From contig JAPWGK010000025.1 in assembly GCA_029641185.1 (NCBI GenBank), positions 434,001-498,000 of the forward strand: a DNA stretch of 64,000 nucleotides, in the 5' to 3' direction. A program made the position numbers and the translations under genes. Source of the DNA: Pseudofabraea citricarpa. Lineage: Eukaryota; Ascomycota; Leotiomycetes; Helotiales; Dermateaceae. Positions 11,020-20,607 of the stretch are shown piece by piece. Under the pieces are notes generated by a model. That model saw only the letters and a program-made list of their open reading frames with translations. It had not been told where the DNA came from and searched no databases. Positions within the stretch are counted from its first letter, which is position 1. The number at the start of each line of letters is the position of its first letter.

Positions 11020-14000
11020 TTAATCAGATATCCCAACGTTATTATTCTCCAACGCTCTGAATTCCGCGATCCATGCCTTCCTCTTTTCATACAGCTTTGC
11101 ATCCTGCCCGCAATTCGAATTCTCATACTCGACCCATTTATTATATCCATCAAGTCCAATGGTATCCACCACCATACGCGAGGTGCTGCAGTCAAAATTG
11201 CAAAACAACGTATCTTTCTTGTAGTCAATCTTATAAGAATATGCTGGGTGTTTCGTAGAGTTCTCCTGTATGTATGAATCAGCCTCGAGAAGCCCGTACT
11301 TTGGAAACCCAGCAGCCTCTTACCTTCAAAGAAAATCTCTTCTGATATTCTTGATTTTCTGATTTTGCGCGCATTCCGAGCTCAGATATGCCTTGAATTA
11401 AGGACTGTTCTCTTTCTCTCTCGCTGCTGTTTTCTAGACCAGCGAGTACCTTTCTCAACTCTTTCATCAACTCCTTCTCTTCATCTATGATCTCTGAAAT
11501 CTCGTCGTGGTCCAAACGCCGACTCAAGTTGATGCGAAGAAACGATTCGCTGCAGCATGTGTGGGTTAATCCTAGTTCCTCAAATCTGATAATGCGTAGC
11601 ATGGATTCCACACAACTTCGGAGGACATCGGGACCTTTGTGCTTTCTTACTAAATCCAACATCTCCATTACCCAGATATCGTCACCGTAGTTGCTATATC
11701 TGACCCGTTGTTCTTTGAGCAGGAAATGTATAGGGGTGCACCCGTTTTCAGAGCAGCCACATGTGCAGTTGTCTCCCAAAAGTGGGTCAGCGCAATGCCG
11801 CAAAAGAAGATCCACGCAAGCCCTTGTGCTTGACTTTCGTTTGCAGTCCATAGTATCTTGTGTTATTGAATTGACGTGGATTGGCGAGCGAAAATGTTTG
11901 CAGATAGTATGAAGTGCTGTAAATCCATTCTCGTCCTGGTGGTTCACCGCGCTACCGCCATCCAGGCATATCTGCAAAAGCTGTGGATCGCGCTGTTCGG
12001 CGAAGATTATAAGTGGATGAGCTCCAGCACTATCTTGATGATTAAATCCGGAGAATCCGTGAGATACAAGAATTCTAAACTCGTCTTCCCCTTGCACATG
12101 ATGGATGATCTGCTCATTCAGCTGGTGAGGCTTAGATTCAAATGCGAAGTTCGGATCGGCCCCCATCTCTAATAGCATTCTTATATCTCCTAAACGACGT
12201 TCAGGGCAGCTTATCTTGTTAGCCATACGCAGGATAAGTCCCAAAGTCAGCCATAGATTTGCGGAATCCTTTGGAAGTTCATGAAATCCACGTATGTAAT
12301 CTAAGACATTTAGGATTGTATCCCAGTGCCCTCTTGCACTGGCGTACGCGAGGAAATTTCTTTTTCGAAGGCTGTCGTTTATTATAGGGCTGGCACCGGC
12401 ATCTATTAATTGAATTACCATGTCGGTATTTCCCACAGCACTTGCATACATCAGAGGAGTGATTCCATGCCGATCTTTTGCATCTACGTCAGACCCAGAT
12501 TCGAGAACAAGCTGCAAGTGATGGGGACGAAAAACAGCCAGATGTAGTGCCGATTGGCCTAAAAGATTATCCTGATCATCGATGGGATATTTTTCGAGAA
12601 GGTCTTGGATTCTTTCGTTTGACTCGAGGAGTATTGCCTCCAGCAGCGGATTCATGCCAGCGAAACCTACATATATTACTAAAGGTGTGCCATGTACCAG
12701 ATCTTACTCACCAGGGCAGACCTTTAAATTCTCCGCTATCCAATCGACGAAAAATGGATCGGGGGTCATCTCCTCAGAAATCCAGTTTGGCGAGCACGGC
12801 TGTGGCCAGTGTGCGAATTGGGGTGCCTCGATGACGCTTGGATCAAAATTATGTTGCAGAAGCCTATTTATCAACGCCATGTGAGGTCCCTCTCCGATCC
12901 AATTCGCTGCCTGTATTAATAATCTTGTGAAATCTCGAAGTGAGCAATGCAAAACTTGCTTAATGGTACAGTGGCAAACTTACCCTGAAGTGTTGATTTG
13001 CGTTCCCATCTCTACAAGCATTGCCATCAATTCAAATTGGGTTCCTATTGCACCATTCCAGGGATGTGAAAGCAGTTTCTAAGCAAATATCAGGAACTAA
13101 ACTTCGACCACGCAAAGATCTCTTACCTCTAGCCAGGTTTGACCGCTGGGGTCTATGTCTCGTGGAGAAGCAGCTGGAGAGCCATGTTGAGGAGCAAAGA
13201 TATCCAATAGCTCTTGCTTTGCCTTTGGCCAGTTAGTTTGATTAGTTTCAAGTCGCCACAGTAGCTCAAATCCCGGCGAAGTATACTTTACAACTCTTTC
13301 GAAACGAAGAGACGGTGAGATAGATGCCGCTCGAGAGTTCCATATGATTCCCAGATTAACATTGAGCGCCCACGGAATTCCAAATTGACTAAAGCTCATC
13401 CAAAAGAATGTCTTTCTGGCCACTACACACGACGACGAGGTGCATGCGGAATGACCATATGAGAGGACGGGAACTTTACAGAACCAAAAACGGCCACCGA
13501 TGGAAGAAACGTCATGACACGAGCAACAGCATTTTCCAGAAGTGCATGCATCTTCCTTCACTACACTCCGTTGTTGAGAGAATAGCCTCCTTTGTAGCTT
13601 CTTATTATGAAGAACAGCAGAATTATTCAATGCGATCTGATTCGATTCGGCCGCCGATATGATTTTAGGAATTGCCGACCCGGAAGGCAGTAGCTGCTCA
13701 TTCAGATTATTTAGAAGATCCGTGTGTCTCTTCAGCTCAATCCTGAACAACTGGTTAATGGAAACAACTGCACAAAAGCTGCTACTTACATCTGATGGTA
13801 TGAGATTGCCAAGTGAAGATTATCCTTTGCGCTTTTAAGTTGCTCCCTTAACTTTTTCAGGTCACCCTTTCTAAGAATGATTTTGATCCTGTGAGCTGTG
13901 TTGCGCCTGCCGTTCTTCAAAGGCTCCGCTGCCGTAGTGGCTGCAGCCTCGAGAATATTGGCTGAGTTTTGGCAGTAAGAGAGGCTGTTTTTTAGGAGGG

Positions 14001-14196
14001 CGATGGTGCTGGTACCTGGGTCGATCTCCTCAAGACTCTGCAAGCCGGCGAAGAAAGGTTCGAGAAGCTTCAACTCGGTGATGATAGCATGCAAATCTTC
14101 TGGGATGTCATGGAAATCTTTGCAAAATTGATGGATCTGCTTGATACAGCCCAGCAGCTGAATACTAGCTGCGGCGGCGCCTAACACCTCGGCCAT
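11020..14196 (-). CDS. Ankyrin-repeat protein with fungal STAND-like N-terminal domain
   Basis: Six exons on the minus strand: 14196-13790, 13742-13127, 13078-12984, 12923-12712, 12666-11324, 11265-11020. Introns are 47, 48, 60, 45 and 58 nt, and all phases agree; 972 residues. The ATG at 14196 is preferred over upstream in-frame ATGs because MAEVLGAAAASIQLLG is the usual start of the fungal STAND N-terminal helical domain. A Cys-rich patch (KCCCSCHDVSS, about residues 195-205) is a hallmark of this ankyrin family, and an ASPRDIDPSG segment leads into the repeats. Ankyrin units run from about residue 345 to 740 (GQSALHLAVF, HGITPLMYASAVGNTDMV, NGFTALHTICKHF). A second Cys cluster, CTCGCSENGCTPIHFLL, sits in the last repeats. 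A charged helix follows. No NACHT or kinase module is present. A protein-binding or sensing role is inferred. Confidence 0.85.
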
Positions 14197-14814
14197 CCTG
14201 GAAAAGATCTTATCCGCAAGCAAGAGCACAAGTAGATTCTTCAAAGTTAATAGATGGAAAGAAGAATGTAGAAGAATTGGAGGTGGTGGAAGGTATTGTG
14301 CTGCGGCAAGGCTGTGGAAGGCATCTTGGTGTTGATTGTCATGCATATGCAATGGCTGCCAATCATGTTGGTTCTCGCCCACACTCCGTAATAATCTCAC
14401 CCAAGGCAGATCTCAAGGCTTTCTACATGACGGGAAGAACTGCACTGGGAATATGCAAGTCTCAAGTAATATCCTAAAGCAGAGCTGCGCAAACCTCTCT
14501 CGCCGTTGAATATACGAATACTTTCAGTATCATTTAGAGGAAAGTCCGAAGTCGTGACTTTAAGACCACCGATTTCAAGGATCACAAGCCATCTTTTCGG
14601 AGTATAGTGGTTATTCTTCACGTATGGATTGAAATATACTTATCCCTTCTGAGTCATTACGATTTAAAAGACATAGACTAGTTCTTTCTTCAAGTAGAGT
14701 GTGGTAGAACCCGGCATGGACCGTTACCACTTCATGCTTAATTCAACGTATAAAAAAAACCCGACCGCTGTTCCATTCGTTCGCCTAAAATACCATCAAG
14801 TCCGACGTTCGCAT
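14197..14814. other. Intergenic: ankyrin-gene promoter and amidase 3' flank
   Basis: Head-to-tail spacing between two minus-strand genes. The first 200 bases are open in frame with the ankyrin gene but are taken as leader. Nothing else is recognised. Confidence 0.5.
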
Positions 14815-17276
14815 CTAACCTTCCCTAGGGAACGGTTCCCTTCCCGTTTGTACCTTGCTTTTTGTCCCTGTCTCTCGTAGCATGTCTTCCACGAACTGGA
14901 CCAACATTCCATCACAACCTTCATCTGCATCAGTAACGCCATTTTCTACTTATTTTATTGAGAGAATGTGTCTACGTACCTTTGGCACCAACTATGGCGA
15001 TGTTCACTGGCAGGTATTCCGTCTGTCCCGTGATGCGAGATTGGTATGCGTACTGGCCGACTGGGTACCATTAGCTTTCTATTTGTTCGGAGAGTTGTTG
15101 ATTACGGGAGAAGAGAAGGTGCTCACTTGGTACCACGAGATCGGGAAGCTCGGCAAGTGGCGAGTAGAAATCAGAACGCCAGCTGTAACCTCCGAACCCT
15201 GGCTCACTAATCGTACACATTAGAGCTATCCATATTTATGGAAAAATATTAGGGAGAGTGGAACAAACTCTCGATACGCATCTCTATATCTCGGTTCCGG
15301 ATCTCCAAAGGGGAAGATCATGATAGAGTCTGAGCTTAAGCCATCAGCGGTACTCAGCAGCTGTTTTGAAACCCATTCTTTGTATTCGTTTTTCCTTTTC
15401 CCGGATTCGGCAATTTCTTCTGGGGTTAATTTCGCACCGTACTCCCTATATTGAAGGGTTTTAAGTTGTGAGTTCATAAATAAATGATGGGTTTCTTACC
15501 AAGCCCATCGATTGAAAGGGCTGATGAATGGTTTGCGTCCCTCTTTCTTGGTGTAATCTGTTACGAATTTGGAGAGGTTGTGTAGTGAGCCGCTGTTGAT
15601 AAGCGTAGAAAGGACCTGGATACGATGAGAAGGTTCCATGCATGAATGGAGGCATCTTACCAGACCGAGATATTCCGAAAGACCTTCCTTTGTGTCTACT
15701 TCATTACTCTCAAGCCATAGGGCATTCAAATCAATTGGGGTCCTTTTAAAACTGAGATAAGACTCGAGTTTTTGAATGAATGATTCTAGAATCTCTTGCG
15801 CCTCGGCTTGAGGGAAAGGAAAATGGTCGAGGGGGTATATGAGCCGAGTTGGACGCTTCCAACTCCGCGAGGGTTCGATCGTGCGCATCGACTGCACTGA
15901 TAGCAATGCCTGTGAGATGGTCGACAGATCCCGTGCGAGATATCCTGGAGTATCGAGTTCCCTGAACGTTAGTGTCGATTATTCGACTAAGTTAACTCAA
16001 GATCTTACTGTGCAACTACAACAGTCCCGGATTGACTTAATAACCGCGTTGAGGGCCGGAAGCCAAACACGCCTTGGAAAGCTGCTGGTAAACGAACACT
16101 ACCCGAAGCTGGCCAAGTATTTGCGGTTAGTAAGTCATCCAAAATCATCGGGATGAACACATACTATCTGTACCAAGTGCCATGTCAAGCCAGTCATAGG
16201 CGGCAATAGCAGCAGCACTGCCAGCACTACTGCCCTCGGGTGTCTGATATCCATCACCACGTGGATTCCATGGGCAATGATAGTCGACCCAGTCGGCGGT
16301 CGGTTCTTCACCTCGAGCAAACTGAGTAGTTTTCGTTTTGCCAATCATTATTGCCCCAAGATCAAGTAGCTCTTGCACTACAGGGGCTGAATGTTGCTTT
16401 GGGGGGTAAAAGGAGGTGTAAGCTCTACTAGAAGCTCCTGTGTGATAACCCTCCAAATCTATCACGTCTTTTACACCAACTCGTAGACCGGCCAGTGGTT
16501 TTTCATCTGTGATAGAATGTCCCAACCTAGATGGTACAGCGATCATTCCTGGCCAATTCTGTTTGATTATGCCTTTGCTGTTTCAAAGATCAGTGCATAA
16601 CAGGGAAAGAGGAGCGAAGAACCAACCGAGGACCCCAGCCTGGGAGAGAAAGATGGGGTGTTATTACAAAAGCTTCCTGGGTGTCATGGAACAGTCTCAA
16701 AGCAGGAAATAAGTACGTGTCAGTGAGAAAATAAGGTCCTTCTTGTATGTCGGCTATAGGTCCCGCCTTCTCGTCCAAATATAGGAGTGAACTTTTTCGT
16801 GCAGTAACAGCAGCCATGATTTCCGGGCTTATCACTAAGCCTTGTTGTACGTTCGAGCGAATGATGATGGTATCTAAGAAAGGAGTAGAAAGAACATCGT
16901 CCCGCCGGAGGAAACCGTCCAGCTTATCGAAGAGCCACTTCGAGGATATATTCGGTGTATCGGTGTCCACAACTGCCACGGGACGGTAGCGGTTTGAAAA
17001 CGTTGAGTTATGTTGGCGGGAAAGACACAGCACCTTGGCTTCAGTCCTTGTCGTGTACGGATCATCTCCTATCATCAATAAAGACCCATCAAACACTGCA
17101 CCTTTGGCGACACCGTCATCATAAATTTGGATATCATGCAACACAAGAGACTCTTCTGTCGCCGCCGTTGTCACTGCCACCGAATTGGGAGGAGGCCGCC
17201 GAGGACCTGCTACAAAGGCGGCAATGGCACCAAAGACTGATCCCGCTGCTTCTATGCTTTGTTGAAAGTCGACCAT
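14815..17276 (-). CDS. Amidase-signature hydrolase with Arp1-type N-terminal domain
   Basis: Nine exons on the minus strand: 17276-16627, 16577-16165, 16108-16009, 15961-15661, 15615-15500, 15445-15269, 15206-15127, 15060-14980, 14924-14815. All introns are 45-66 nt; the first donor is the weaker GTTGGT. The CDS gives 675 residues. The first ~215 residues resemble the N-terminal domain that fungal annotations call scytalone dehydratase-like Arp1. The amidase-signature domain follows. Lys253 (GVKDV), Ser334 (GSSAGS) and Ser358 (GTDTSGSVR) form the catalytic triad, and the two serines are 24 residues apart as in FAAH. The end ([18 protein letters not shown]) is the usual family C-terminus. It should hydrolyse an amide bond; the substrate is unknown. 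The gene may belong to specialised metabolism, but no biosynthetic enzyme is adjacent. Confidence 0.88.
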
Positions 17277-17679
17277 TTTCAGATGATGGATACAATGGAC
17301 TGGATACGAACCAATTGATCTGGCGATGGATCTACCCTTTTTGTAGATATTAGCCTACAAAAACAACAGGTAGGTGCGATGCGCGTCTCGTCTCACCGTC
17401 TAGTTAACCCGAACCAACGACCAGGCCAGAAATGCGATTCACAGGGGGGACGCGGTGTTTCAAGTGCGTGAGTTTATTTCAAAAAGCATAATCTATAACT
17501 GAGGAAAGAATTCACTGCTTTGATCACGCCGATTGCCTTCGCTAAATTTCCAAAATGATGACTCGCCTGAGCTTCTCTTAGCAAACCATGTGCCATCAGA
17601 ACCAAGGTGGTTCTCTGCGCTCCAATCTAAGCCGCGATTCCAGAATTCCCCCCCTGTTGCTGCTGTTGCCGATAACTTC
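17277..17679. other. Intergenic: amidase promoter and 3' flank of the Gln-rich gene
   Basis: No gene found. A second frame past the stop of the Gln-rich gene stays open on the minus strand to 17493, which leaves a small chance that its C-terminus is longer through an intron or frameshift. Confidence 0.45.
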
Positions 17680-18798
17680 CTACAAAGAAGGATATCTCTG
17701 CTGTTGCTGTTGGGATTTGGGCGATAGAGCAAGTATGTTCTGCTGCTGCGGGGCCGTGGCAACAGGAGGAAAATGCATAGTCTGCTGCTCAGGAACAGGC
17801 AGAACTGGCTGCTGAGGAGCGGATGGAAGAAGCTGCCGAGGAAATCTTCTCTGCATGTGGGCATTTGCCAGGGCCATGAACTTCGTGTCCAAGGATTGAA
17901 TATTGATCTGCTGTGATCTCACGGCGATTTGCATGCTCTGCAGTTCAAAGAGGCTGTTGATACGCCTTGCAATCTCTTCTATGGAAAGAGCCTGCCCAAA
18001 TGCGGGGACTCTGTCTGAAACCCGAAAGACGTGGTGAGCGAGTGCCACATTTACGTTTTCGCAGGGGTGGAAGCAAAATGCTAAAGCGAGATAATCAAGC
18101 GGTCGATGATATTCTCTTCCAGGCCCAAAAGGAGCCTTTTCGAAAAGCCGCCTTGCAGGATGCTTGCTGCCGTTCAAGAGATTGCGGATTGTTTCGAGCC
18201 GACAAGAGATATTGGTTGCCCTCCTAGCGATTTCAGGTGTGTACGTGCTGCCGTTACAAAGGGTCTGAATATTCCCAAACAAGATGCTAGGGTTGATATT
18301 GGGATCTGAGCAGACTGGGAATTTCAGGCCAGCGTAGTTTTTATATCTGGTTGCAAGCTCCATGAGTCCTAGTCGATGGCTTAAGATGACCTTGACTTCC
18401 TCGAGGTTCTCATTCAAAGACGGGGCTCTGCTAGAAGCAAACTTTTCCAACAAACCACTTATCTCCTTTTCGAACTTATTGGGTTTGACTGAATCGCATA
18501 TCTTTACATATTCAACCGCGTGCGCCTGAAGTTCTGCTCTATGTAAAGGTTTCCTCGGGCTATAGTTGTTGATCAATGAATAAAGATACTTGATTAGGTC
18601 TTTATATTCCGGCAAGCTTTCGATGGTAAGACGTTCTCCTTTCTCCATAGATATACCAGAAAGCTCCCTATAGCGCGAAAGTAGGAGAGTGGTCGCCTCC
18701 ATTGTTGGGGCATTCATAGTTATCGAATCCATAGTTATCGCATCCATAGCTACGAGAAATGACTGGAAGATATTCGATGCGTGTATCTCAAAAGCCAA
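17680..18798 (-). CDS. Hypothetical protein with Gln/Pro-rich C-terminus
   Basis: Single open frame of 372 residues on the minus strand, not recognised. An in-frame ATG at 18747 inside the N-terminus could be the real start. Residues 18-36 are a degenerate repeat of the form ITM[DN] (AMDAITMDSITMNAPTME). The body (40-280) is mostly helical with LPEYKDLIKYLYSLI and a tract of Cys-containing helices. The last ~60 residues are Gln/Pro-rich (SAPQQPVLPVPEQQTM). No signal peptide, membrane helix or known catalytic motif is visible. It sits between the amidase and DNA ligase IV genes in an accessory stretch and looks like a lineage-restricted fungal gene. Confidence 0.6.
   Translation of the reverse strand: MAFEIHASNIFQSFLVAMDAITMDSITMNAPTMEATTLLLSRYRELSGISMEKGERLTIESLPEYKDLIKYLYSLINNYSPRKPLHRAELQAHAVEYVKICDSVKPNKFEKEISGLLEKFASSRAPSLNENLEEVKVILSHRLGLMELATRYKNYAGLKFPVCSDPNINPSILFGNIQTLCNGSTYTPEIARRATNISCRLETIRNLLNGSKHPARRLFEKAPFGPGREYHRPLDYLALAFCFHPCENVNVALAHHVFRVSDRVPAFGQALSIEEIARRINSLFELQSMQIAVRSQQINIQSLDTKFMALANAHMQRRFPRQLLPSAPQQPVLPVPEQQTMHFPPVATAPQQQNILALSPKSQQQQQRYPSL
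18714..18752. repeat. Short imperfect tandem repeat in the 5' coding end of the Gln-rich gene
   Basis: Units of the form CATAGTTATCGAATC repeat about two and a half times and encode the ITMD-type N-terminal repeats on the minus strand. Confidence 0.6.
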
Positions 18799-20607
18799 TA
18801 ATTTTAAAGTGATGAATCGTAGGATCGTAGAGCTTCAAAGATATATCATTTATACCGCCTTGGCATTAAGAAATGAATTGTAGAATCGTAGAGTCGTAGA
18901 GCTTCAGTCGTCGGATATGTATTGAACGGCGCCGGGATTGAAAATATCCAGAATTGGTTAGGTACCCTTCCAGAATATCACGATCTTATCGTAATGCTCA
19001 GTCAGAAAGTACCCATTATTCCGGTAATCCTTTGGCAAGGGTGTCTTCAGACCGACTCAGATGTAGCTGTGAAATTGGTGATGAGCTTTGGGTGGGTGTA
19101 CGTGGGATCTGATGGAATAAATAAATAAGGCGGATGGAGCAGAGCACCCAATTCTCTACTCCTAGGCCCTACCGGCTCTCGCATTTTAATGGAATAGCGC
19201 TAGGTATGTACTACAAACTAAAGGCTATTTGCCACAAACTAACGCTCTCCGGCACAGATGGCTCATTTAAAAGTCGCTTATTCAAGACCTCCGTGACTCA
19301 GTCTATCTCAGCCTATCTCACAACACCGCAAAACCACAACTAGGAAATAAGGCACTGAACTTATAAACCTGAATGATCCATCAATTTTGTTTTAGATGTT
19401 CTTCTGCATGCAAAGTTATCCAAAAGAATTTCACAATTTATTATCGAGAACTGTAATCCCTTCTTCTTGGTGATTGGGGTATGTAGGCTCTAAAATAGAA
19501 TAATGCACCAAAGCTAACATGCAGTGCCTAAATGATAGTATCTATACCGCTAGTAGAAGCAGATTTTTCCAGATTTGGAGCTAGTTCCACATAGCTTACT
19601 ACGCCGGCGATGTTGCCCTATAATATGCCGAAGTACCCAAAACTTAATCAGATGGATCCTATCCATAGGAAGTAAGAGAACCATACTACTGGTTTGTCTT
19701 CAGATACCTCGATACCATGCACTCCTTAGCTTGAAAATTTTGTCTCATACCACGACAGAAGCTTCCACGGGCAGACTATCTCATACGGCCTGTAAACGAT
19801 GGATTTCTCGGTGAGCAATTGAGATCTAGTAAAACAAAGCAGCGATAAATCTTCTATCTAAACTCTAAACTGTAAAAGTATAACATGCATAACGGAACTC
19901 GCTAATGATTCGCCAGCGTGTGTGTTTTCAAAGTATAACATGGTCATGTATCAAATGACGTACTGTAGAGTACTGATATCAAGGGACATTAAGCTTGAAC
20001 GAAGGAAGATGTAACTTGCTAGACCAGCCACTTGGCGTCTTTCAAAACATCTTACAATAATTAGGATGTAACTCTCCGCTTGGCATTTCTTGGATCTAGA
20101 TGCCGCATGGGAATAATTCGCAAATAATAGACCGTCAATCTGGTATACCAGGAACAGTGAGCCAGCCGCAGTTCCTCGTGCATCTTTGACACGAGAAGCT
20201 TTCGTAAAAGTATTAATATAGGTTTCCGTTGGACTCGGATTCTGGCTTTGCTGATCAGGCTTTGCTGGAGGGTTAGGTATTGTTGGCAAAAGGATACAGG
20301 GCAATTAAAACATATACTTCTCAAGTATAAGCATATATGGCATGAATAGCCGTTGGAGAAGGAATGTGGCATGTGATACTCTTCACGTGATAGTCACGCC
20401 CCAACGTGATGACAACGCGCTTCTTGGCGCGACTGCCTGATCTCGTCAACAGCAATCTCCTGGAATCTCGCCCTTCATTGCGATCTCTTATGGTGTCTCT
20501 TATGGTGTTGACATCTACAAGAGCGTCATCTTGGTGAATATCGTAACCCTCATTCTTTCGTAGTTGAAAGGAAATGCTCATCTTCTGATGATGCCATTAA
20601 CACCGAC
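18799..20607. other. Intergenic: about 1.8 kb divergent region upstream of LIG4
   Basis: Fairly AT-rich and without a supported gene. It holds a duplicated 24-mer (18814-18837 and 18883-18906) and a plus-strand frame (18922-19128) with a LPEYHDLI peptide echoing the neighbouring Gln-rich gene. A CACGTGA E-box-like site lies at 20384-20390, about 220 bases before LIG4. Minus-strand ORFs near 20000-20580 were considered and not accepted. Confidence 0.5.
18814..18906. repeat. Duplicated 24-mer
   Basis: GAATCGTAGGATCGTAGAGC continuing to TTCA at 18814-18837 recurs with a single difference at 18883-18906, 69 bases apart, just upstream of the Gln-rich gene. Confidence 0.75.

Noticed and set aside
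14855..15223. 122-codon plus-strand ORF downstream of the ankyrin gene
   Set aside because: Its opposite strand carries the last three amidase exons with conserved family motifs and canonical splice sites, so the ORF is a shadow.
20321..20581. 86-codon minus-strand ORF divergent from LIG4
   Set aside because: The start is 27 bases from the LIG4 ATG, leaving no room for leaders. No family resemblance; more likely promoter or leader sequence.
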